Below, in pieces: positions 37,805 through 44,785 of a DNA stretch of 64,000 nucleotides. The translations under genes were made by a program, and so were the position numbers. Below the pieces are notes generated by a model that was not told the origin of the DNA, searched no databases, and saw only the letters and a program-made list of their open reading frames with translations. Source of the DNA: an uncultured Gammaproteobacteria bacterium. Lineage in GTDB: Bacteria; Pseudomonadota; Gammaproteobacteria; Pseudomonadales; Azotimanducaceae. The DNA lies in assembly GCA_913045175.1 (NCBI GenBank), contig CAJWQG010000003.1, positions 44,848 to 108,847 of the forward strand, in the 5' to 3' direction. Positions within the stretch are counted from its first letter, which is position 1. Each line of letters opens with the position of its first letter.

Positions 37805-38167
37805 CTACTTGGTTGCTACTATCTTGGAAACAGTTATTTCGTCTCCCACTTTTGCGTCGAGCGTCTCGGCGGCATTGGCAAAGCTTCTGGCAAGCCTGAG
37901 TTTTTTCTCCCAATTGAGAAAGGAGATCCACTTGCCCTTCTCCACATCTTCATAGGTTTTGCCGTAGTAGACAGTTACCGTTTGATCGCCATGGGTTACG
38001 GAAAAGTGGTCACCGACCTTTAAGGATAGTGGTTCTAATTCTTCGTCGGTTAGCGAAGTCTCCAGATTACCGAATTCCTCTGCAACGCTTTCAATCGTGC
38101 CAGTGACTGATTGGGCGGTTGCGAGGCTGGTGACTAATAGGCAGAGCAATGTGACTAGGGTTTTCAT
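37805..38167 (-). CDS. Exported stand-alone domain resembling the C-terminal domain of SAM hydrolase/fluorinase proteins
   Basis: A 120-residue protein with a clear signal peptide (MKTLVTLLCLLVTSLATA). The mature part matches, by eye, the C-terminal beta-barrel of DUF62 SAM hydroxide adenosyltransferases: VTGTIESVAEEFGNLETSL corresponds to the usual G-x-V-x-x-I-D-x-F-G-N-L-x-T-N block, followed by KTYEDVEKGKWISFLNW (rTYadv..G.l) and RSFANAAETLDAKVGDEITV (G.A.......GD.V.V). The N-terminal catalytic SAM domain is absent and no gene for it lies nearby. It sits 21 bases upstream of hemH on the same strand. Function unknown. Confidence 0.72.
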   Translation of the reverse strand: MKTLVTLLCLLVTSLATAQSVTGTIESVAEEFGNLETSLTDEELEPLSLKVGDHFSVTHGDQTVTVYYGKTYEDVEKGKWISFLNWEKKLRLARSFANAAETLDAKVGDEITVSKIVATK

Positions 38168-38244
38168 CGGTGTACTCGGTTTGTAGTTGACGCAAGGCTG
38201 CCCGTTAAGCCTGGTTAAATCAAGTCGTCCGTGTGTTGGGTTGA

Positions 38245-38868
38245 TCAGGATTCTTTTCGATAGATCCTGACATAGGCTTGAGTCAGCTCAAGATCCACGT
38301 GCGGGCGGCCAGATTGATCGTTTAGTACCAGCTCATCAATAAGATTTAACCCCATGAAGTTTTCACTGGACTCATCGCCGGAGTAAAGCACGTAAACGGT
38401 GGCTGGATTAGCATCTTCGGCGATTTTTTTTGCTAAAAGGTCGTAGTTATTGTCGTAGTTGTAGATAGTACGAAAATCGCTAAAGGGCGAACCCAGTACC
38501 TTATAGGTCGCGTCACTACAAAAGTCACCGTGAACGATAAATGCCGGGGTGTCCTTGATGACCTCCAGTGAATGAAGGTTGATAAGGTTCTGCTTGGCCA
38601 TTGCGCCCAGTTCCTCGTCAGATTCAATACCCCAGGCGGGTATACCCAGAGAGGAGGCGAGGGCAACGATTCTTCCGTCGCCACAGCCTGCGTCTAGAAA
38701 AGGTTTGGTGGGGTCGATGATCTTTTTCTCGATAAGCTGGGTGAGTGTTTGGCGGACGATGTCGATGGAAGAGGGTATAAAGACGCCTGTTTGGGTTTCC
38801 TTTACGTAGCCCATGGGGAACCGGTAGGCGGGATCCTTGCTGATGACTTCGTAGTAGGTGTCTAGCAA
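38245..38868 (-). CDS. Class I SAM-dependent methyltransferase
   Basis: A Rossmann-fold methyltransferase with motif I FLDAGCGDGRIVALA and the acidic end of strand 2 in GIESDEELGAMAKQNL; motif IV region is FRTIYNYDNNYDLLAKKI. The substrate is not identifiable. I choose TTG 38868 (LLDTYYEVISKDPAYRFPMG), which has GGAA six bases before, giving 207 aa. The frame stays open to a GTG at 38985, but that stretch is made of hairpins next to the tmRNA 3' end and does not look like protein. The exported small gene follows after 77 bases. Confidence 0.75.
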   Translation of the reverse strand: MLDTYYEVISKDPAYRFPMGYVKETQTGVFIPSSIDIVRQTLTQLIEKKIIDPTKPFLDAGCGDGRIVALASSLGIPAWGIESDEELGAMAKQNLINLHSLEVIKDTPAFIVHGDFCSDATYKVLGSPFSDFRTIYNYDNNYDLLAKKIAEDANPATVYVLYSGDESSENFMGLNLIDELVLNDQSGRPHVDLELTQAYVRIYRKES

Positions 38869-38936
38869 TGTGGTTCCAATGGTTTGGGGGGTGCTTGGGC
38901 GAGGCGAACAGGTAATGATTAGTCGCTGTGCCTCTC

Positions 38937-38987
38937 GGTACTTGCTATGCAAGTACCTGCCGGCTTCGACGTTTGTGCTACGCACAA
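38937..38987 (-). terminator. Two perfect hairpins directly downstream of tmRNA
   Basis: Just 11 bases past the tmRNA 3' end, TTGTGC-GTA-GCACAA (38973-38987) and then GGTACTTGC-ATA-GCAAGTACC (38937-38957) occur in the direction of tmRNA transcription. Both are perfect stems (6 and 9 bp) with three-base loops. There is no T-run after either, so they may be 3' processing or protection structures rather than a simple intrinsic terminator. Confidence 0.5.
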
Positions 38988-38997
38988 GCCGTCTAAT

Positions 38998-39400
38998 TGG
39001 TGGAGGTGGCGGGAGTTGAACCCGCGTCCGTCAGTTCTCTGCCTTCGGCTCTACATGTTTAGCTCGTTTATTGTTTAACCTTTCACTGGCCCAACGAACA
39101 GGGATTAAAAGGCGAGCTTGCTTTAAATTTAACTGCTTTAACCACAAGCGGGGTCTGGCAGCGGTCCCATGAGTCGAGCCCCCGGTTTGAATACATGGGC
39201 ACATTCGCCCCGGGGTTAGCTAACTTAAGTATCCCCTTTCGGGAATGTCTCCAGCCGAAGCTGAAAAATGCTTTAAGCAGCTAGTGCGTAGTTTTCGTCA
39301 TTGGCAACTATAAAAGTTACAGCGATTTTTTTACGAGAGTCACTACCCTCTCGACATGCACCTCAGGGTTCGTAACCGGCGTCGAAGCCAAGTCACCCCC
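38998..39400 (-). ncRNA. ssrA: Transfer-messenger RNA (tmRNA)
   Basis: Rescues ribosomes stalled on broken mRNA together with SmpB. On the minus strand it starts GGGGGTGACTTGGCTTCGAC (39400) and ends CACCTCCACCA (38998); the first seven bases pair with CACCTCC to form the acceptor stem, with CCA encoded. The T-arm GCGGGTTCAACTCCCGC is intact. The tag reading frame begins GCC at 39305 and reads A-N-D-E-N-Y-A-L-A-A, stop TAA at 39273-39275. Length 403 nt. It lies 36 bases downstream of smpB on the same strand. Confidence 0.97.
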
Positions 39401-39410
39401 AATTAAAGCT

Positions 39411-39416
39411 ATTGTA
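39411..39416 (-). promoter_or_regulatory. Possible -10 box for tmRNA
   Basis: TACAAT on the minus strand, ten bases before the mature tmRNA 5' end, in the short gap after smpB. A pre-tmRNA with a few extra 5' bases would be trimmed by RNase P. I see no good -35 hexamer 17 bases upstream (the region is AT-rich and includes the smpB stop), so this is weak; cotranscription with smpB is the alternative. Confidence 0.35.
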
Positions 39417-39436
39417 CTCCTATATAGGACAACAAT

Positions 39437-39907
39437 TTAGCGGTTATAGTTCTTCATCATGCGCTGTTTGTCTATTTTCCACTCGCGCTCTTTGATTGCT
39501 GCCCGCTTATCGTGGGTTTTTTTACCTGTAGCCAGCGCAATTTCACATTTCACGTGATTTCCCTTCCAGTAAAGTGCCAGGGGAATGCAGGTTTGCCCCT
39601 TTGCCTGCGTTGCACCGATAAGTCTGGCTAGTTCTTTTTTATGCAGCAGCAACTTCCGTGTTCGTTTAGGGTCAGCAAGCACATGAGTTGAGGCTGTCTT
39701 TAAAGGCGTGATATTACATCCGAGAAGAAACGCTTCGCCGTCTTTCAGCAAAACGTAGGTGTCCGTGAGCTGTGCTTTTCCTGCCCTAAGTGCTTTTACT
39801 TCCCACCCTGATAAGGCGACACCGGCTTCGAACTGTTCGTGTAATGTGTATTCGAATCGGGCTTTCTTGTTTTGGGCGATTGTTCCTGGATTAGCTTTCT
39901 TGGCCAT
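39437..39907 (-). CDS. smpB: SsrA-binding protein SmpB
   Basis: Binds the tRNA-like part of tmRNA and fills the empty A site during trans-translation. [29 protein letters not shown] near the N terminus and [17 protein letters not shown] with the basic C-terminal tail are the family blocks. I use ATG 39907, ten bases after GGGG; a second ATG two codons upstream (39913) is too close to it. 156 aa is usual. It sits directly upstream of ssrA on the same strand, so the two partners may be made together. Confidence 0.95.
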   Translation of the reverse strand: MAKKANPGTIAQNKKARFEYTLHEQFEAGVALSGWEVKALRAGKAQLTDTYVLLKDGEAFLLGCNITPLKTASTHVLADPKRTRKLLLHKKELARLIGATQAKGQTCIPLALYWKGNHVKCEIALATGKKTHDKRAAIKEREWKIDKQRMMKNYNR

Positions 39908-40043
39908 GATCATCCCCGTGGGGGCGCCATTATAGGCGGCGAGACGCTAATGTACAGAATGGCCAGTTGAGGCCCATAGGTAAATCCATGACAATGTGGA
40001 CTGGAGATAGGGCACGTAGTTGAGAGAAGAATAAGGGAGCATT

Positions 40044-41405
40044 ATGGCAGCAACTGACTCAATCCACGGTATGTGGTCCTCGCGTTTAATGTTTATTCTG
40101 GCCGCGGCGGGTTCGGCAGTGGGTCTTGGAAATATTTGGCGATTTCCTTATGTGGCTGGCGAAAATGGCGGCGGCGCCTTTGTGCTGGTTTACCTTGCTT
40201 GCATATTTCTGATCGGCATACCCATTATGGCCTCAGAGATTCTTATAGGTCGAGCAGGCCGCCAAAGCCCTATTAATGCGATGCGTAGCCTTGCTATGGA
40301 TTCTGGCGCAAGCTCCGGCTGGCAGGTGGTAGGTTGGATGGGCGCGCTTGCTGGATTCATGATTCTGTCTTTTTACGCGGTTATTGCCGGATGGGTACTT
40401 TCCTATGTAATTTTGCTGGGGAGCGGGGCGTTCGTCGGTGCGGATGCAGATCTTGCTAATAATACCTTCCAGGGATTCGTAGGTAACGCCTGGTCCGTTT
40501 TAGGTTGGTTTACCGGATTCATAGTCCTAACGGTTTTTATTACCGCCAGGGGCGTCGGCAGGGGGCTTGAGACGACAGTTAAGTATCTGATGCCAACGTT
40601 GTTTGTGCTCTTAATTGTACTGGTGATTTACGCGGCGGTTACTTCTGGACACTTTACCGAGGGTGTTCTGTTCTTATTCTCATTCGAGTTTGAAAGACTG
40701 ACATGGGGTAGTGTATTGATTGCCATGGGTCAGGCTTTCTTCACCTTGAGTTTGGGTATGGGGGCGATCATGGCTTACGGTGCTTACATGCCCAAGAATA
40801 CGTCAATTATTGGTACCGCAACCACAATTGCTCTGATGGATACAGGCGTCGCCCTTATGTCCGGGCTGGTCATATTTCCCTTAGTATTCGCCAACGGGCT
40901 GGAAAGTAGTGCTGGTCCAGGGCTGATGTTTGTTACGCTGCCGCTTGCGTTTGGTCAGATGGCTGGTGGTCAGTTCTTTGGTTGTATATTTTTTATTCTC
41001 GTCGCTTTCGCTGCGATCACATCCGCTATTTCACTGGTAGAGCCGGCGGTTGCCTGGATTGTTGAAAAACTAGAGGCCACCAGGGTTGTGGCAGCGCTAT
41101 TGGTAGGTGCTTTGGTTTGGTTACTCGGACTTGGCAGCGCCTTCTCCACCAATATCTTGTCCGACGTATTCATCGTAGGTGAGATGACATTCTTCGATAC
41201 CATGGACTATGTGACCAATAACATTGTTTTACCATTGGGCGGAATCTTTATTGCGCTATTCGCTGGTTGGGTATTGGATAGCAAAATTCGTGATGAAGAG
41301 ATGAAGGGTGACTTGCCTTACTACCCTATCTGGAGATTCCTTACTCGATTCGTTGCGCCAGTAGCCGTTTCCATTGTGTTCGTCATGACATTCCTGCAAA
41401 ACTGA
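40044..41405 (+). CDS. Sodium-dependent transporter, NSS (LeuT-like) family
   Basis: A secondary transporter with about 11-12 membrane helices over 453 aa. The first helix carries the family signature GSAVGLGNIWRFPYVAGENGGGAFVLVYL, which contains the unwound region that binds sodium and substrate, followed by GIPIMASEILIGR. TM6 region shows SLGMGAIMAYGAYMP. Bacterial members take up amino acids or related amines; the substrate is not predictable here. ATG start preceded by AAGGGAG. Its stop shares one base with the ratA start. A transporter-ratA pair is not a known functional link. Confidence 0.9.
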   Translation: MAATDSIHGMWSSRLMFILAAAGSAVGLGNIWRFPYVAGENGGGAFVLVYLACIFLIGIPIMASEILIGRAGRQSPINAMRSLAMDSGASSGWQVVGWMGALAGFMILSFYAVIAGWVLSYVILLGSGAFVGADADLANNTFQGFVGNAWSVLGWFTGFIVLTVFITARGVGRGLETTVKYLMPTLFVLLIVLVIYAAVTSGHFTEGVLFLFSFEFERLTWGSVLIAMGQAFFTLSLGMGAIMAYGAYMPKNTSIIGTATTIALMDTGVALMSGLVIFPLVFANGLESSAGPGLMFVTLPLAFGQMAGGQFFGCIFFILVAFAAITSAISLVEPAVAWIVEKLEATRVVAALLVGALVWLLGLGSAFSTNILSDVFIVGEMTFFDTMDYVTNNIVLPLGGIFIALFAGWVLDSKIRDEEMKGDLPYYPIWRFLTRFVAPVAVSIVFVMTFLQN

Positions 41406-41836
41406 TGCGAAGAATTGAACGCTCGGCGCTGGTTCCCTATTCCGCCGAGATCGTTTTTGATGTCGTCAATGATGTGGAATCTTATCCGGCATTCTTGCCG
41501 TGGTGTTCGAACAGCGAGATTCTAAGTCGCTCACCCACTGAAGTCGTTGTCAGGCTTGATGTATCAAGCATAGGGATGAAAAAGAGCTTCACCACAAAGA
41601 ACCAGCTCTATCCTTCCGAGAGAATCGAGCTATCGCTGGTAGAAGGTCCTTTCACTGAACTGGAAGGGTACTGGCGTTTTACACCCATCAATGATTCCGG
41701 ATGCAAAATTGAAATGGCTTTGACCTTCGAATTCGATAGTTCTTTGCTTAATGCCGCATTTACCAAGGTATTCAAGGTTGCGGCAGACAAACTTGTGGAT
41801 TCGTTTTGCGCCCGAGTGGAGCTGTTGCATGGTTGA
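41405..41836 (+). CDS. ratA: RatA/Coq10-like START-domain protein
   Basis: A 143-residue polyketide-cyclase/START fold protein. MRRIERSALVPYSAEIVFDVVNDVESYPAFLPWCSNSEIL is the diagnostic N terminus, followed by LVEGPFTELEGYWRF. E. coli RatA was reported to block ribosome subunit association, while homologues such as yeast Coq10 bind ubiquinone; the sequence does not decide. It overlaps the transporter stop by one base and rnfH by eight bases. ratA-rnfH next to smpB and bamE is the conserved gammaproteobacterial arrangement. Confidence 0.9.
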   Translation: MRRIERSALVPYSAEIVFDVVNDVESYPAFLPWCSNSEILSRSPTEVVVRLDVSSIGMKKSFTTKNQLYPSERIELSLVEGPFTELEGYWRFTPINDSGCKIEMALTFEFDSSLLNAAFTKVFKVAADKLVDSFCARVELLHG

Positions 41837-42104
41837 AATAGAAGTTGCGTGTATTCTTAACGAAAAGATAGTGGTTAAAAAGTTGTCGGTGGAGTCAGGA
41901 ACGACCATTGCTAAAGCAATTGTGCTGTCAGAAATAGAAAAGGATTTTCCAAACGAGGATATCTCCGGCGCTGCAAAGGGGGTCTTTGGGGTGATTCGCA
42001 ATGAAGATTGGCTGCTGGAAGACGGTGATCGTGTAGAGATTTACCAACCGTTAAAGTTCGATCCGAGAGAGGCCCGGAGACGGCGAGCAGCTAAGCAGAA
42101 GTAG
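41829..42104 (+). CDS. rnfH: RnfH family ubiquitin-fold protein (RatB)
   Basis: A small beta-grasp protein, 91 aa from ATG 41829 (MVEIEVACILNEKIVVKKLSV). The family block DGDRVEIYQPLKFDPREARRRRAAKQ closes the protein. Function is poorly known; it accompanies ratA almost everywhere. The frame is open further upstream inside ratA, but only the portion from 41829 is homologous. Converges with bamE, overlapping it by 14 bases. Confidence 0.9.
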   Translation: MVEIEVACILNEKIVVKKLSVESGTTIAKAIVLSEIEKDFPNEDISGAAKGVFGVIRNEDWLLEDGDRVEIYQPLKFDPREARRRRAAKQK

Positions 42105-42447
42105 CTTGTTGATTCTCCGTAGGCATCAAGTCACTTTTGAAATAACTAAGCTTATCGTCAAGGAAATAGAGAACTAGCTCCTGGCGTTGGGTTTTTCCAT
42201 CTGCAACCTGTACCGTGTAGACGTAATCCCAACGATTTTCGTTTAGAGAGTCATCGATAACCGGATTTCCCAAGACGAACCTGACCTGACTCTTGGTCAT
42301 TCCGGGTTTCAGTCTGTCAATCATCGATTGACTAATAACATTTCCCTGTTGCACCGTAATCCTGTGGACGCCCGGGAAGCGGAACGTTGAGCAGCTTGCA
42401 AGTGTCACTGTAAGTGTCACTAATGTGAGTATCACCAAATATTTCAT
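42091..42447 (-). CDS. bamE: Outer membrane protein assembly factor BamE
   Basis: A lipoprotein subunit of the BAM complex that folds outer membrane beta-barrels. The signal peptide ends VTLASC, with the lipidated Cys at about residue 19. The SmpA/OmlA domain has GNVISQSMIDRLKPGMTKSQVRFVLGNPVI, then WDYVYTVQ and LVLYFLDDKL. 118 aa is normal. It is divergent from fur across 80 bases, and convergent with rnfH, the order found in Pseudomonas (omlA-fur). Confidence 0.94.
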   Translation of the reverse strand: MKYLVILTLVTLTVTLASCSTFRFPGVHRITVQQGNVISQSMIDRLKPGMTKSQVRFVLGNPVIDDSLNENRWDYVYTVQVADGKTQRQELVLYFLDDKLSYFKSDLMPTENQQATSA

Positions 42448-42476
42448 AACTGCTATGTGGTCAGTCTGTGTTTAGG

Positions 42477-42490
42477 TAGAATAGATTCTA
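42477..42490. promoter_or_regulatory. Palindrome between bamE and fur, possible operator or overlapping -10
   Basis: TAGAAT-AG-ATTCTA is a perfect 6-bp inverted repeat with a two-base centre in the 80-base bamE/fur intergenic region. TAGAAT itself resembles a -10 element. Fur often regulates its own promoter, but this sequence is only a loose match to the Fur box, so autoregulation is a suggestion. Confidence 0.35.
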
Positions 42491-42527
42491 TCTTCCCTAA
42501 TTCTTCATCACCAGATCTTTAATTGAG

Positions 42528-42950
42528 ATGAGCGAATCCAAAGAACTTAAGGACCATGGTCTAAAGGCGACGGTTCCTCGACTTAAGATCCTCGAATTGA
42601 TGGAAAGTTCTAAAGTACGTCATTTCAGCGCTGAGGACATCTATAAACTTCTGATCAACGACCATTTCGAAATTGGTCTTGCGACTGTATACCGGGTATT
42701 GACCCAGTTTGAATCGGCGGGAATCGTGGCTCGGCACCACTTTGAAGAGGGTCACTCGGTGTTTGAGCTCGCGGGCGAGGCACACCACGATCACATTGTG
42801 TGCGTTCGATGTGGTCGGGTTGAGGAATTTCATGACGTTGAGATTGAACACAGACAACGCCTGATAGCTGAGAGCATGGGATTTGATCTAACCGATCACA
42901 ACCTCAATATGTATGGGCTTTGTCCTTCCTGTAAGGCTGATTATTCCTGA
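42528..42950 (+). CDS. fur: Ferric uptake regulator Fur
   Basis: Iron-responsive repressor. The winged helix spans about residues 1-85 (LKATVPRLKILELM, FEIGLATVYRVLTQFESAGIV) and the dimerisation/metal domain follows, with HHDHIVCVRCGRVEEF (zinc and regulatory-site His plus the first CxxC) and CPSCKAD at the end. 140 aa is typical. ATG 42528 follows a TTTAATTGAG leader. The last ten bases overlap the convergent recN gene. Confidence 0.95.
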   Translation: MSESKELKDHGLKATVPRLKILELMESSKVRHFSAEDIYKLLINDHFEIGLATVYRVLTQFESAGIVARHHFEEGHSVFELAGEAHHDHIVCVRCGRVEEFHDVEIEHRQRLIAESMGFDLTDHNLNMYGLCPSCKADYS

Positions 42951-44596
42951 GCGCTGGTCAGCATTTGTTTTGCATGGGCGAGAGACTGGTCAGTCATTTG
43001 GATGCCACCTAACATTCTGGCGATTTCAGAGACGCGTTCATCCCGATTCAGTTCGATCACCTGAGTGGTTGCTTCATCTTTAATTACTCGAAAGTGGTAA
43101 TGACCCTGGACTGCGACCTGGGGTAGGTGAGTTACACAGATAATTTGTGTCTTGGTGCCAAGGTTCTTTAACAGGGAGCCGACAACCTCAGCAATTGCGC
43201 CACCTATGCCGACATCTACTTCGTCAAAAACTAGCGTAGGGACCCGAGAAGTGTCTGCGGTTACCACCTGGATAGCGAGACTGATACGAGACAGTTCACC
43301 TCCTGAGGCTATTCTGGCAAGTGGACGATTGGGTTGCTTGTTGTTTGTACTTACGAGGAACTCAATATCTTCAGCTCCTCCCGGGTAAAGGTTTTCGCCT
43401 GCTTTCGGTTTTAGCTGGACACTAAAATCGGCATCGGGCATTCCGAGTTCCTTCATCTTTTCGGTGACGGTTGACTGGAGTTTATTCGCTGCTGTTTGTC
43501 TTTTGTCGGAAAGTTGTCTGGCGTTTGTCAGATACTTCTCTCTGATGTCTTCCAGTGCGACTTGTATAGAAGTTATCTCCACATCGGCATTCCTTAGGGA
43601 GTCGATTTCTATTGCAATCTCTTCGCTTATTTTGGGCAACTGGTCCGTCTCCACGTGATGCTTTCTTGCCATGTCGTAAATCGAAGACAGCCGGGTCTCT
43701 ACCTCGTTGAGTCTTTCTGGATCTACGATAAATTTATCGATGGTTGACTGCAGATCATTGACGGCCTCTTCAATCTGAATCTGACTGCTGCGCAAAAGTT
43801 CTATTACTCCAGTTATATTCTCATCGTCAATGGCCGAGAGATGATCTATTGCGTGAGCCAGCATTGCGCCGACATTATTGGTGTCGTTGTCCCTGCAAAG
43901 CTCGAGGGCCTGGTTGCACCTGAATCGGGTATCCTCGGCATTCGACAACCGTTTTTGTTCTGCTTCGAGGCCCTCTACTTCTCCCGTTGTGACATTAATG
44001 CCTTGTAGTTCCTCCAGTTGATACTCCAGTAACTGAAGTCTTGAACTCTCTTCCCCGGAAGCTCTAATCAGCTGTTGTAGTCTGGACTCCTTCGTCTGGA
44101 ACTCTACGTAGAGTCTGTTGGTTTCGGAGACCAGGTCTTTGTGCGCTCCGTACTCGTCCAGCAGTCTCTTGTGTGTCTCGTGGGATAGCAGTGACTGGTG
44201 TTCATGTTGAGAGTGGATGTCTGCAAGCAGATTGCCAATTTGGCTCATATCCGCGAGTGTACTCGGGGAGCCATTGATGAATCCTCTGGAACGACCATCT
44301 CGAGTCAATACGCGACGAAGTATGCAGGTGTCTTCATTCTGTAATTCGCGTTCAGAAATCCATTGCCGGGCTGATTCGTTTCCGGAAACATCGAAAGTGG
44401 CGATGATCTCGGCTCGGTCTGCGTCGATAGATATCATCGAAGCGTCTGCGCGGCTGCCGAGTGTGAGTGACAGCGCGTCCAGCATGATGGATTTGCCAGC
44501 GCCAGTTTCACCGGTCACAACGGACATGCCATTACTTATCTCAATGTCGAGTTCTTTGACGAGAGTGAAATTGTGAATGTTTAAGTTGCGCAGCAT
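42941..44596 (-). CDS. recN: DNA repair protein RecN
   Basis: An SMC-like ATPase that acts on double-strand breaks. Walker A is VTGETGAGKSIMLDALSL near residue 30, the long middle (about 150-370) is a coiled coil, and the C terminus has RIASGGELSRISLAIQVV (signature) and LVFDEVDVGIGG (Walker B). 551 aa is normal. In many bacteria recN is SOS-controlled; no CTGT-N8-ACAG LexA box is visible upstream here. Divergent from hrcA across 189 bases and overlapping fur at its end. Confidence 0.95.
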   Translation of the reverse strand: MLRNLNIHNFTLVKELDIEISNGMSVVTGETGAGKSIMLDALSLTLGSRADASMISIDADRAEIIATFDVSGNESARQWISERELQNEDTCILRRVLTRDGRSRGFINGSPSTLADMSQIGNLLADIHSQHEHQSLLSHETHKRLLDEYGAHKDLVSETNRLYVEFQTKESRLQQLIRASGEESSRLQLLEYQLEELQGINVTTGEVEGLEAEQKRLSNAEDTRFRCNQALELCRDNDTNNVGAMLAHAIDHLSAIDDENITGVIELLRSSQIQIEEAVNDLQSTIDKFIVDPERLNEVETRLSSIYDMARKHHVETDQLPKISEEIAIEIDSLRNADVEITSIQVALEDIREKYLTNARQLSDKRQTAANKLQSTVTEKMKELGMPDADFSVQLKPKAGENLYPGGAEDIEFLVSTNNKQPNRPLARIASGGELSRISLAIQVVTADTSRVPTLVFDEVDVGIGGAIAEVVGSLLKNLGTKTQIICVTHLPQVAVQGHYHFRVIKDEATTQVIELNRDERVSEIARMLGGIQMTDQSLAHAKQMLTSAQE

Positions 44597-44631
44597 CGTT
44601 CGCTATAGCAGAGGTATGTAGACGCATTAAA

Positions 44632-44650
44632 CTGAACCCTGTAGGTTCAG
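44632..44650. promoter_or_regulatory. 7-bp palindrome between recN and hrcA
   Basis: CTGAACC-CTGTA-GGTTCAG is a perfect 7-bp inverted repeat with a five-base centre, 36 bases upstream of the recN start and about 135 bases upstream of hrcA. No T-run follows on either strand, so it is not a terminator. It could be a protein binding site for one of the divergent genes; the regulator is unknown. Confidence 0.4.
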
Positions 44651-44736
44651 GCAATCATCTATGACAAATTTTTTGTTCCTGTTTGCAGATTTGTTTTGCC
44701 GTTGAAAGCACTGTCGAATGCGTATATGTTCATCAA

Positions 44737-44777
44737 ATCAACTACACCAGATCAACTACACCAGATCAAACTACACC
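44737..44777 (+). repeat. Short tandem repeat just upstream of hrcA
   Basis: The 14-base unit ATCAACTACACCAG occurs at 44737-44750 and 44751-44764, followed by an almost full third unit ATCAAACTACACC (44765-44777) with one extra A. It ends eight bases before the hrcA ATG, overlapping the position of the ribosome binding site. Copy-number change here could alter hrcA expression. Confidence 0.85.
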
Positions 44778-44785
44778 GGAATGTG

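Noticed and set aside
44696..44785. 30-codon N-terminal extension of HrcA
   Set aside because: It crosses the tandem repeat and has no similarity to HrcA, which begins at 44786.
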